This document shows positions 1 through 5,729 of a DNA stretch of 6,811 nt, piece by piece. The stretch comes from SIG603 sp964370405 (lineage in GTDB: Bacteria > Bacillota > Clostridia > Oscillospirales > Acutalibacteraceae). The notes below the pieces were generated by a model. It did not search any database, was not told the DNA's origin, and saw nothing but the letters and a program-made list of their open reading frames with translations. Position 1 is the first letter of the stretch, and every line of letters begins with the position of its first letter. The position numbers and the translations under genes were made by a program. The DNA lies in NCBI GenBank assembly GCA_964370405.1, contig CAYJJB010000088.1, positions 1-6,811 on the forward strand, read 5' to 3'.

Positions 1-51
1 TCGACACTCCGGGTATGAACCGAATGCTCTAGCCAGCTGAGCTATGCCGCC
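1..51 (-). tRNA. tRNA-Met (anticodon CAT), 5' part, cut by the window edge
   Basis: Read on the minus strand, the sequence starts GGCGGCA (acceptor strand), continues with a D-arm of the form GCTC-AGCTGGCTA-GAGC, then an anticodon arm TTCGG-TTCATAC-CCGGA whose 7-base loop centres on CAT, then the variable loop and the first T-arm bases. The 3' third lies outside the window. The acceptor and D-arm closely resemble elongator tRNA-Met of Bacillus and Clostridium (from memory). CAT could also be a lysidine-modified tRNA-Ile, which the missing 3' end would help settle. It has its own strong promoter at 88-116. Confidence 0.93.
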
Positions 52-61
52 ATATTAAAGT

Positions 62-81
62 GTCGTGTTTACCACCGCGAC
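62..81 (-). other. Small hairpin in the tRNA-Met 5' leader
   Basis: GTCGTG and CGCGAC can pair (six pairs, one of them G-U or G-T) around an 8-base loop. The hairpin begins almost at the predicted transcription start and ends about 10 bases before the mature tRNA 5' end. It would be part of the leader removed by RNase P. A processing or stabilising role is inference only. Confidence 0.45.
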
Positions 82-87
82 TTCGAT

Positions 88-116
88 ATTATATTATGCT
101 TTTATGAATTTGTCAA
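88..116 (-). promoter_or_regulatory. Consensus sigma-A promoter for tRNA-Met
   Basis: On the minus strand TTGACA (111-116) is followed by exactly 17 bases and TATAAT (88-93). This is a perfect match to both housekeeping boxes at optimal spacing. Transcription should start near 80-82, giving a leader of about 30 bases before the tRNA. The strength fits a stable-RNA gene. Confidence 0.9.
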
Positions 117-250
117 CTGTTTTTCTAAAATTTATTTTTATTTTTTCGAAAAATTTGCAGATTATATGCTCTTTATCTTTTGTTTTATTACAAAAAAGAC
201 TTATTTTTTGCATTATTTTAATAAAATATTTATCAAAATGATAGAATATT

Positions 251-279
251 TTGTTAAAAAGTTGAGAATATATTATTAA
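251..279 (+). promoter_or_regulatory. Candidate promoter for the 64-residue protein gene
   Basis: TTGTTA (251-256) and TATTAA (274-279) are separated by 17 bases, and each matches four of six consensus positions. The region is so AT-rich that such matches are expected by chance. The support is the correct spacing and the placement about 30 bases before the gene's ribosome site. Confidence 0.35.
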
Positions 280-310
280 CAAAGGAAAGAAAGCGGAAAG
301 GAACTATTTT

Positions 311-505
311 ATGGTTGATTACAAGAAAATGTATTTAGAAATTTTTACTGCATCTGAAAAAGCAATAAAGCTTTTAACTACAGGAAAAAAGGAGGACATT
401 AGTCTTACCGCCTCAAAAGCTTCAATTATTTTAATTGAAGGCCAGCTAAAATGCGAGGAGATTTATATAAGTAGTAAAGACAGCGAACTTAAGTTAATAG
501 GATAA
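311..505 (+). CDS. Small protein of unknown function, 64 residues
   Basis: The protein begins MVDYKKMYLEIFTASEKAIK and ends with a QLKCEEIYIS stretch. It looks soluble and largely helical, with many charged residues and no signal peptide or membrane segment. An AAGGA ribosome site sits 8 bases before the ATG. The pattern of an N-terminal (M)DYKxMY and a C-terminal CEEIYI resembles small uncharacterised proteins that I recall from many Clostridia, sometimes near prophages; no function is known to me. It is the only plus-strand gene in the window and converges on the phage block, so it is probably a separate transcription unit. Its stop codon lies 5 bases before the hairpin at 511, so its transcript could continue through the structured region to the terminator at 685-715. 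Confidence 0.75.
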   Translation: MVDYKKMYLEIFTASEKAIKLLTTGKKEDISLTASKASIILIEGQLKCEEIYISSKDSELKLIG

Positions 506-510
506 AAAAT

Positions 511-541
511 GACCCGCAGAGATAAACATTCTCTGCGGGTC
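511..541 (-). terminator. Strong hairpin, terminator-like on the minus strand
   Basis: GACCCGCAGAGA (511-522) pairs perfectly with TCTCTGCGGGTC (530-541) around a 7-base loop. On the minus strand the stem is followed by ATTTTTTA, the form of an intrinsic terminator. On the plus strand no U-tract follows. It would act as a second, back-up stop for transcripts from the phage operon, or as the 3' end of a minus-strand RNA covering 541-690. Confidence 0.72.
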
Positions 542-684
542 AGCGTGTCAAAAAAAGTCTTACCTTTTTTTGCACACGATGCCAGATTGTCCAAAAAACT
601 GCAAGACAAGGAGCAAATTTTTGCAAATTACCGAGTAATACGAGGGTATATGAGGGCGATTTGCAATGGTTTGCGACGCAGTAA

Positions 685-715
685 GAAAAAAACAGCCAAG
701 TTGGCTGTTTTTTTC
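685..715. terminator. Bidirectional intrinsic terminator closing the phage operon
   Basis: CAGCC (693-697) pairs with GGCTG (703-707) around AAGTT. The stem is extended by A7 (686-692) facing T7 (708-714). Both strands therefore show a GC hairpin followed by seven U residues. On the minus strand it lies 12 bases after the stop of the last baseplate gene. On the plus strand it could end the transcript of the gene at 311-505. Confidence 0.88.
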
Positions 716-726
716 GTTTGTGGATT

Positions 727-1191
727 TTATGCGTAATTAAAATTCACACTAAAATTAATTGGAAATTCTCTTTTTATAAATTCCTCAAACTCTTCACTTA
801 AAATATTTGTCATTGCGCTTATATTTATTGTGCACTGTGTTTCGCCATCTTCAACAATTTCACACTGCACTCCTATACCTTTTATTTTTTCTTCCAAACT
901 TTTTTTGGTGGAGGGATATTCATAAAATTTATATTTTGAGAGCACTTTCATCTTTCTTTGTTCTAAAGTGCCAAGCGGTGTACTGTTTGTGAGGTTTTCA
1001 AATTTTTTAAGTGCATCTTCATCACATGTGCTTATAAAGAAGTTATTAAGCACTTTATCAACTTCTTCACTCAGCATAGAAAACCCTGCACTCCATGCTC
1101 TTATCTCTGCATTTATATGGCTTTTTGAGGGGTCAAATATTTTTGTTTTTTCAAATATTTTTACCATGTTTTCATATTGCCTATTTTCCAT
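727..1191 (-). CDS. YmfQ/XkdU-like phage baseplate protein (DUF2313 type)
   Basis: This 154-residue protein is the last gene of the phage block. It has the family's look: an N-terminal helical region, a central ISTCDEDALKKFENLTNSTP segment (53-72) followed by LEQRKMKVLSKY (76-87), and a small C-terminal alpha-beta part. In Mu (gp48) and PBSX (XkdU) such proteins complete the baseplate and act with protein J, usually just before the tail fibre gene. The position directly after J supports the call. AAGGGGAG precedes the ATG at good spacing and overlaps the end of J, so translation is probably coupled. The length is near the family norm and no truncation is seen. No tail fibre gene follows; the next element is a terminator. 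Confidence 0.85.
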   Translation of the reverse strand: MENRQYENMVKIFEKTKIFDPSKSHINAEIRAWSAGFSMLSEEVDKVLNNFFISTCDEDALKKFENLTNSTPLGTLEQRKMKVLSKYKFYEYPSTKKSLEEKIKGIGVQCEIVEDGETQCTINISAMTNILSEEFEEFIKREFPINFSVNFNYA

Positions 1192-1203
1192 TTTTTTCTC
1201 CCC

Positions 1204-2262
1204 TTAAGTCACTAAAACTGTCGCAATATTTCCTGGCACAAAAACTTCGCCCACAAGAGGGTAAACATCTACAAGATATGGCGACACCTTTGTGTTGTAT
1301 ATATTGGCATTTTCAAGTAAATATTTTGTTAGCTTTGAAATATATAATGTTTCTCCCATTCTAATAGAAGATACAAACTCTCTCATAAGCTCTTCACAGT
1401 GTGCCTGTACGGCCCCTGTTTCATATCCTGCTTTTACTTGCACTCCAACAGAAAGATTAACTGGTTTTTGAGTAGCGGTTTCTACAAGTATTGTGGTATT
1501 TAATTGCCTGTGCTCATTTACAGCTAAAACTAAGTCGCCCACCACTTGTGACGACGGCTCTGAGTCTTTTCCCCATATATATATTGTTATAACAGTAGGA
1601 TCTTCAACGCTTGTAACGGCATTTGCCATATGTATGCCCTCAAAGCTTTCTGCAAGCCTTTTGTAATATGCTTGGTTAATTCCGTTTGGAATTTCGCTCA
1701 TTGCACTTACTACTCTTTTTTTATAACTATCCATACTTTCTTGGTCTGCACCACCTACAAATGCTTCTTCATTTCTTACAGCGCTCACACCCTCTGGTGC
1801 TCCAATAAGCGTATTTATGGTGTTTGGAGCAGCATTATATCTTTTTCCACCGTTTATAGACCTTGCATGCACATATCCTTTTGTAGAGCCTGTGGTTATT
1901 TGTCCTGCTTCAGTTGTTATAAACTGCGCATCAGCTTCTCCTGCTACAGCGCAAATTGTTCCTATGGGAATATCCACACTATATGGAGCCGCCTCGCTTC
2001 TTGAAAAAGCCAAAACACCCACCGACTGCACTGCCTCTTTTTGATATATTCCTCTGTCTTTTGCATGCAGTTTTACGTATTCATCACTTGCACTTTCAAC
2101 AAATGCTTGGTTTTTTACCCAATTTAAGGTATTTGAAAGCTCATAAAGCTCTCCTGCAAGCACCCTAAGTTTAATTCCCTCTGCCGAAGCTTCATGCGGT
2201 ACAAATCCTGCATTTTGCAAATATGATTGGTTCATTCTTTCCAGTAAATCTGTATAATTCAT
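1204..2262 (-). CDS. Baseplate J-like protein (XkdT / Mu gp47 family)
   Basis: At 352 residues it is close to the length I expect for PBSX XkdT and Mu gp47. J proteins form the wedge arms at the rim of contractile-tail baseplates and carry fibre attachment. Visible family features are VESASDEYVKLHAKDRGI (55-72), an IPIGT strand (98-102), GGKRYNA (128-134), the signature GGADQESMDSYKKRV (160-174) with PNGINQAYYKRLAES just after it, and a C-terminal VGEVFVPGNIATV (337-349). AAAGGGAG lies 7 bases before the ATG, and 15 bases separate it from the wedge gene upstream. The reading frame is intact from end to end. This is the surest baseplate call in the window. Confidence 0.95.
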   Translation of the reverse strand: MNYTDLLERMNQSYLQNAGFVPHEASAEGIKLRVLAGELYELSNTLNWVKNQAFVESASDEYVKLHAKDRGIYQKEAVQSVGVLAFSRSEAAPYSVDIPIGTICAVAGEADAQFITTEAGQITTGSTKGYVHARSINGGKRYNAAPNTINTLIGAPEGVSAVRNEEAFVGGADQESMDSYKKRVVSAMSEIPNGINQAYYKRLAESFEGIHMANAVTSVEDPTVITIYIWGKDSEPSSQVVGDLVLAVNEHRQLNTTILVETATQKPVNLSVGVQVKAGYETGAVQAHCEELMREFVSSIRMGETLYISKLTKYLLENANIYNTKVSPYLVDVYPLVGEVFVPGNIATVLVT

Positions 2263-2277
2263 ATTAACACTCCCTTT

Positions 2278-2613
2278 TTAAATGTTTTTTGCAACTTTAA
2301 TTTCTCCCTGAGAAAAAGCGGTTTTAATTAAAAAGTAATAATACTGTTCATCACTTGTTACACCAATTACATCAAGTCCTTCAAAATTTCTTAAAGCTAA
2401 ACTTGAAAAGGAAAGAATTTTTTCCATGGCATTTTCATCATTTTTTGAAACCTCATAAATTTTACTTCCCAAATGCTTCTCATATGGCAAAGATGAAAGT
2501 GGCATACTGATTAAATTTTTTGCTTTTTGAAGCTCCTCTTCATGGTCAAATATCTCTTGTGACACTCCAAGTGCACTTACTTTTGTGTCGTTGTTTTCTA
2601 TTAAAATATCCAT
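2278..2613 (-). CDS. Baseplate wedge protein, gp25/GPW or XkdS-like
   Basis: This 111-residue acidic protein is placed between the spike gene and J, where gp25-like (T4 gp25, P2 gpW, PBSX XkdS) wedge genes sit. The middle segment LPYEKHLGSKIYEV (42-55) corresponds to the family's F-x-x-x-x-G-S-x-L region that starts the fold, followed by a helix with conserved spacing and a strand at NFEGLDVIGV (76-85). The glutamate-proline-arginine (EPR) motif expected here in canonical gp25 is replaced by FEGL, so the match is divergent. Its ATG directly abuts the stop of the preceding gene, with GGGGAG about 9 bases upstream inside that gene. An XkdS/DUF2634-type assignment is equally possible. Confidence 0.7.
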   Translation of the reverse strand: MDILIENNDTKVSALGVSQEIFDHEEELQKAKNLISMPLSSLPYEKHLGSKIYEVSKNDENAMEKILSFSSLALRNFEGLDVIGVTSDEQYYYFLIKTAFSQGEIKVAKNI

Positions 2614-2949
2614 TTATACACTCTCCCCAAAAGGTGCAAATACTTGCCCGTTAATCAAAACTTCTCCGTTATTTTTAAGATGAATAAGTGCGCCTCCAGC
2701 AGAATAGATGCAAACCTCCCCATTTTCAAGCTCTATTGGTGGCTTTTCAAAACTGCCTAAAACCGTTTCTTCTTTTACAAAAACCGCTGTTCCTATTGGA
2801 AGTTTTGATGACATGCCATACGGTGTAGGTGTTTGTGGTTGATAAATTGCATTTTGTGCCAAAACAGAATAACTATCGCCATCATTAATCACTACCCCTG
2901 TTTTTTTGTCGCTACTTTTTTGCTTATTAAATTTTTGTGTAAGCCACAT
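2614..2949 (-). CDS. Small baseplate spike protein, gpV-like (XkdR position)
   Basis: This 111-residue protein lies between hub and wedge, the place of the membrane-puncturing spike. Residues 18-66 read like an OB-fold core (GVVINDGDSYSVLAQNAI, then LPIGTAVFV and VLG). Residues 76-103 form short alternating strands rich in G, A and N (GEVCIYSAGGALIHLK, NNGEVLINGQV), typical of the beta-helical stalk of gpV/gp45 spikes. It is shorter than P2 gpV (about 200 residues by memory), so the stalk would be minimal. PBSX XkdR (DUF2577) has similar length and position and is an alternative. GGGAGGTG precedes the ATG, three bases after the hub stop codon. Confidence 0.72.
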   Translation of the reverse strand: MWLTQKFNKQKSSDKKTGVVINDGDSYSVLAQNAIYQPQTPTPYGMSSKLPIGTAVFVKEETVLGSFEKPPIELENGEVCIYSAGGALIHLKNNGEVLINGQVFAPFGESV

Positions 2950-2952
2950 ATT

Positions 2953-3828
2953 TTACACCTCCCTAACACCTCTAATCTCAGTTTCTTCTTTTCCATTTAG
3001 CAGAGTATACTGCAAGGATTTTACGACAATCTTAATTTTTTCACCTTCATGACAAAATTCAAATTCATCGTCTATTTCAAGCACAATTAGCTTTGAAAAA
3101 ACCAAATTATATGTTTCATAAACCTTAAACCTTTCATTTGGTGGAATGTTGTTTTGCGCATATCTTATCCTAAGTACACCCTTTGCTTTTTCGTTTTTAA
3201 AACAAGTGCTGTAAACACCGGTGTTTGTGTCTTTATAATACATGTGCGAGCACACATCGTAATTATTTCTCTCCATTTCAAAGGAGTCTGGCGGAGTTTT
3301 TTCCGTGACGTTTTTATTTTCTTTTTTACCAAAAAGAACTGTATCTTTACTCAGCACATGCATTTCTTTTCCCAAATAATCTGTTGCAAATTTATTTAAC
3401 ACTTCATAAACACTGCTACCCTTATAAACCACAAACGGTGCACTTTTTGCTTCGTTGTCATCGCAAATAATTTCTAAATACCCCAAGTCATATAAAAATC
3501 TTTTATATAAAATTCTTGTGCTTGGTAAAAACACAGTTTGCGGCATTGCTTCATTATCAAGCAAAACTGCCTCATTACTTCTTGCAAAAATTTCTAAAAC
3601 CTTACCATTTTCTCCACTTTGAAATATAACTTCATCAATTATGCCATCAAAAATTTCTTCATCAACCTGCTCCATTTTAATCCTCACTAAATTTTCAGGA
3701 AATTTAGCATATGAAAAAACTGCGTGAAGGGCATTTGCAGGAGTTTTTTCATCTTTATTTAAAGTAATTTTAAAGGCAGAATTTAATTTTACTATTTTAC
3801 CGCTTTCGGTTTGTGCTGTAAAAATCAC
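2953..3828 (-). CDS. Baseplate hub protein, XkdQ / late-control D (gpP) family, GTG start
   Basis: This 291-residue protein matches the hub class (T4 gp27, Mu gpP, P2 gpD, PBSX XkdQ) that links the tail tube to the spike. The N-terminal half is beta-rich. A segment beginning VYKGSSVYEVLNKFATDYLG (134-153) followed by strands ending VLFGKK resembles the conserved middle domain where these proteins sample a terminal loop. The C-terminus has the usual strand series ending EIRGVREV. The start is GTG, overlapping the preceding stop as GTGA, so re-initiation from the LysM gene is likely; a GGGTG element lies 9-10 bases upstream. It is intact and of normal length, although the tube it should bind is not encoded in this window. 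Confidence 0.85.
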   Translation of the reverse strand: MIFTAQTESGKIVKLNSAFKITLNKDEKTPANALHAVFSYAKFPENLVRIKMEQVDEEIFDGIIDEVIFQSGENGKVLEIFARSNEAVLLDNEAMPQTVFLPSTRILYKRFLYDLGYLEIICDDNEAKSAPFVVYKGSSVYEVLNKFATDYLGKEMHVLSKDTVLFGKKENKNVTEKTPPDSFEMERNNYDVCSHMYYKDTNTGVYSTCFKNEKAKGVLRIRYAQNNIPPNERFKVYETYNLVFSKLIVLEIDDEFEFCHEGEKIKIVVKSLQYTLLNGKEETEIRGVREV

Positions 3829-4316
3829 CTAATTTTCACCCTTTCTCCTGCGTTTAATGAATTTATGTATCTTATATGCGGATTATTTTTTACAAGCCAT
3901 TCTATGCTTTTTTCGCCCTCAAAATCCCACAAACTTTGTCCCATTTTTGCAATTTTTATTTCTTGTGGCACAAGACTTTCTTTTTCATTTGCTTCTATAA
4001 ATACAAATTTATATTTTAAAAGCTCTTTTTCAGGCAAAAATTCTGCTTGTAAGTTTGATAAAACTGCACTAAAAGGCTTTATATTTGGCAAAATTAAATA
4101 TAAAGCACCCTGTTTTGCACAATTTTCTAATCTATCATATTTAATCGCAGCATCATCTCCAAAAAAATACCCCTCACCCACTACTTTTTTAAGCTTTGAA
4201 CCCATATGAAACATGTGTGATCTTGTGTTTTCAATTATTTCTCCACCCTCAACAATTAATGTTTCAGGATTAATTTCAAAGTCAAAATTTCCAAAAGATA
4301 TTTTCATTAAATCCAT
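3825..4316 (-). CDS. LysM-domain tail protein (XkdP-like)
   Basis: This 163-residue protein has two parts. The N-terminal part (about 1-112) begins with MKISFGNFDFEINPETLIVE, similar in layout to the beta-rich tail proteins that precede a LysM module in PBSX-type phages. Residues 122-163 look like a degenerate LysM: MGQSLWDFEG, a helix IEWLVKNNPHIRYINSL, then AGERVKIR. These proteins sit at the tube-baseplate junction; the LysM may touch peptidoglycan during penetration. GAGGGG lies about 8 bases before the ATG chosen; a second in-frame ATG is three codons on. In relatives the tape measure gene ends just upstream, but here only a 22-codon ORF is present. Confidence 0.82.
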   Translation of the reverse strand: MDLMKISFGNFDFEINPETLIVEGGEIIENTRSHMFHMGSKLKKVVGEGYFFGDDAAIKYDRLENCAKQGALYLILPNIKPFSAVLSNLQAEFLPEKELLKYKFVFIEANEKESLVPQEIKIAKMGQSLWDFEGEKSIEWLVKNNPHIRYINSLNAGERVKIR

Positions 4317-4330
4317 ATTGTTTCCCCTCT

Positions 4331-4399
4331 TTACTCAAGTAGATTTACATAGCGTCTTGCATCTCTCTCAATTGCAAGCGATAACTGTCTTGCATTCAT
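4331..4399 (-). CDS. 22-codon micro-ORF at the neck-baseplate junction
   Basis: The predicted peptide starts MNARQLSLAIERDARRYV and ends in NLLE. The ATG overlaps the preceding stop codon as ATGA. A strong GGGGGTG ribosome site lies about 5 bases upstream inside that gene, and the next gene's ribosome site follows within 14 bases, so it has all the signals of translation. Arg-rich amphipathic content suggests a helix. I do not recognise the family. It occupies the slot where relatives carry sheath, tube, chaperone and tape measure genes, so it may be the fused stub of a deleted gene, a tiny native protein or only a coupling leader. The 9-base sequence GTCTTGCAT (plus-strand reading) occurs twice in it, at 4354 and 4387, 33 bases apart and in frame. 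Confidence 0.5.
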   Translation of the reverse strand: MNARQLSLAIERDARRYVNLLE

Positions 4400-5037
4400 T
4401 CTCTCACCCCCTCAAGCTCTACAAGCTTACATCGTCCTCTTTCGTTAAACTGCGCATTTATCATACGGCAGTTTATATATTTCGTTCCTGCAAACACAAT
4501 TTCATATATGTTTTCCTCATCAAACACATACGGCTGTGGTGAATTTATTTGTATATTAATTTTTGATTTTAAAATTGTAATACTATTTTTAGTTCCAATT
4601 GGGTTTATCCGTTTTGGCTCTTGGTGCACAATATTTACAGATTTTGCCTTAATTTGCTGCATGTTTACCGTAAGTGTATTTTGCATATTTTCTACACTTA
4701 TAGTGCACGGAAGACAAATTGCAGAAATTTTTTCATCTGTTTTAATTTTCATTCTCGATATACCCGTAATGTCATTCATATTTTCCTTTAAAACAGCGCA
4801 TATATCTGCAAAAATTTTTCCTGCCATTTGCGCACCATCTTTTATTGGAATATATAAATCTATACTAAGTTTTGTTTGGTTTTCAATTATGTACTGCTCG
4901 TCCACAATGCCTAGTACGGCAGTTGCCGCTTTTAACACCCTATTTGCCTGAGTTTCGGGGTATTCGTTTAAAAAAATTACGTTTTCAATATTTTGTGTTA
5001 AAAGTGTTTTTACCTCTTGAAGTAATAAACTACTCAT
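4396..5037 (-). CDS. Tail-terminator/completion-like neck protein with extra C-terminal domain
   Basis: At 213 residues it seems to have two domains. Residues 1-120 resemble tail terminator or completion proteins: an N-terminal helix, ENVIFLNEYPETQANRV, a strand KLSIDLYIPIKDGAQ, a helix MAGKIFADICAVLKEN, then strands ending in AICLPCTISVENMQ. Residues 140-213 are a second beta-rich unit (SITILKSKINIQINS, YEIVFAGTKYINC, CKLVELEG) whose pattern is vaguely like tube or tail-terminator barrels; I cannot assign it. The gene follows two neck genes, matching the XkdJ position. AGGAGG lies 5 bases before the ATG. Its stop overlaps the micro-ORF start. A fusion with a later tail gene at a deletion point is possible but not shown. 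Confidence 0.65.
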   Translation of the reverse strand: MSSLLLQEVKTLLTQNIENVIFLNEYPETQANRVLKAATAVLGIVDEQYIIENQTKLSIDLYIPIKDGAQMAGKIFADICAVLKENMNDITGISRMKIKTDEKISAICLPCTISVENMQNTLTVNMQQIKAKSVNIVHQEPKRINPIGTKNSITILKSKINIQINSPQPYVFDEENIYEIVFAGTKYINCRMINAQFNERGRCKLVELEGVRE

Positions 5038-5046
5038 TTTTACCTC

Positions 5047-5355
5047 CTATTCTAAAATTATTTCAAGCATTGCCCTCATACAAAACTCTTTTCCAAACGC
5101 ATTTAAAAATTCACTGTTTATCACCCTGTAATTTTTGTTATTAAAGCTTAATACATCTCCCTCATTTAAAACTTTAATAGCGCCCATAAATAAGTACTTG
5201 GGCGAGCTTAAAAAACCTGTGGCATGTGCCTGTTTATCTGCAAGCTCTCCTTTTTTATACGTGGTTATAAGCCCTTTGCATGTCGTTTGTGTACCGCTTG
5301 ATATAACGGTTATGAGGTCTGCATTTTTAAAAATTTTATCCATCAACTTGCTCAT
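5047..5355 (-). CDS. Head-closure / stopper-like neck protein (XkdI position)
   Basis: This 102-residue protein has a beta-barrel pattern: ITVISSGTQTTCKGLITTY, then PKYLFMGAIKVLNEGDVLSFNNKNYRVINSE, then FCMRAMLEIILE. The element of the type 'L-x-x-GD-x-x-x-x-x-x-x-Y-x-V' followed by a final strand is typical of head-tail stoppers and minor neck proteins, which close the capsid exit after DNA packaging. The order (after the connector, before the tail terminator) agrees. The ATG at 5355 is chosen over the ATG four codons later because GGGAGGA lies 5-6 bases before it. It overlaps the end of the connector gene by 20 bases in another frame. Confidence 0.68.
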   Translation of the reverse strand: MSKLMDKIFKNADLITVISSGTQTTCKGLITTYKKGELADKQAHATGFLSSPKYLFMGAIKVLNEGDVLSFNNKNYRVINSEFLNAFGKEFCMRAMLEIILE

Positions 5356-5728
5356 TTTCGTCCTCCCAAGTGCTCATAAAATAAAACTTTTCATCTATGA
5401 GCAGTGGCTTTAGAAGGCTTAGCGCCTCTTTAATTTCTGCCTGAGCCGTAATAATTTGCGGATTTTTAATTTTTATTTCGCCTGCCGTTATTTCCGATGG
5501 AGAATTTAGCGTTTCAAATTTCATATGTCTGTAAAAAGCTATGCTTAGTGCTGCAAGTTCCAAATTATTTTTATACTGGTCTATAACAGCTTGTTCTAAA
5601 TCTTTTCTCATTAAATTGGTAATTATTTCTATACTGCTCTCCACTATAGTGTCTACGTAGTTTTGAGTGTATTCATCACCTATAAGTACTAAAAACTCTT
5701 GTGTAATCTTAGTTTTATCCAAGCTCAT
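5336..5728 (-). CDS. Head-tail connector-like protein (gp6/XkdH type)
   Basis: This protein has up to 130 residues, mostly helical with a central insertion of strands (EITAGEIKIKNPQ, 79-91). Helices at 7-65 carry IITNLMRKDLEQAVIDQYKN and LELAALSIAFYRHMKF, and a last helix lies at 95-112. This layout fits the adaptor proteins that form a ring under the portal in HK97/SPP1-type and PBSX-type heads, and the gene lies right after the capsid gene as expected. The ATG start may be wrong: the SD AAGGAGG ends only one base before it, while a TTG at codon 3 (5720-5722) lies at the ideal 7 bases. The two alternatives differ by only two residues. Confidence 0.68.
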   Translation of the reverse strand: MSLDKTKITQEFLVLIGDEYTQNYVDTIVESSIEIITNLMRKDLEQAVIDQYKNNLELAALSIAFYRHMKFETLNSPSEITAGEIKIKNPQIITAQAEIKEALSLLKPLLIDEKFYFMSTWEDENEQVDG

Positions 5729-5729
5729 A

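Larger units (their letters stand above)
511..715. other. Inverted-repeat-rich non-coding element (candidate structured RNA or dispersed repeat)
   Basis: Besides the hairpins at 511-541 and 685-715, this stretch has a 14-bp stem at 544-578 with one bulged base (CGTGT-C-A7-G pairing with C-T7-G and CACG around TCTTAC). It also has a weak 5-bp stem at 587-609, and TTGCAAAT (621-628) mirrored by ATTTGCAA (659-666) with an inner TACC/GGTA pair (629-632, 645-648). The plus-strand frame through it is open for 75 codons but has no ribosome site and overlaps the hairpins. That translation (for example EQIFANYRVIRGYMRAICNG) reminds me of spurious proteins predicted in many Firmicute genomes, which would suggest a conserved DNA or RNA element rather than a gene. 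This recollection is unverified. The strand cannot be decided. Confidence 0.45.

Noticed and set aside
94..282. 62-codon minus-strand open frame rich in K, I and F
   Set aside because: It overlaps the tRNA promoter, is composed of low-complexity AT-rich codons, and no purine-rich ribosome site is evident upstream of its ATG. It is likely a chance frame.
1..310. Phage attachment site at the tRNA gene
   Set aside because: The tRNA 3' end, where such sites usually lie, is outside the window. No integrase and no direct repeat are visible inside.
251..310. Riboswitch upstream of the small plus-strand gene
   Set aside because: The leader is under 40 bases, AT-rich and without stable stems.
549..572. 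Stand-alone A-tract/T-tract hairpin as a third terminator
   Set aside because: Its core is almost all A-T and it is not followed by a separate U-tract after a GC stem on either strand. It was kept only as part of the structured element.
509..736. 75-codon plus-strand open frame as a gene
   Set aside because: It has no ribosome site, begins inside a hairpin stem region, spans several inverted repeats and a terminator, and overlaps the end of the YmfQ gene. It is better explained as a conserved non-coding element.
4508..4951. 147-codon plus-strand frame with a hydrophobic, membrane-like translation
   Set aside because: It lies antisense to the neck gene at 4396-5037. Hydrophobic antisense frames are a common by-product of K/E/N-rich coding DNA, and no ribosome site is evident.
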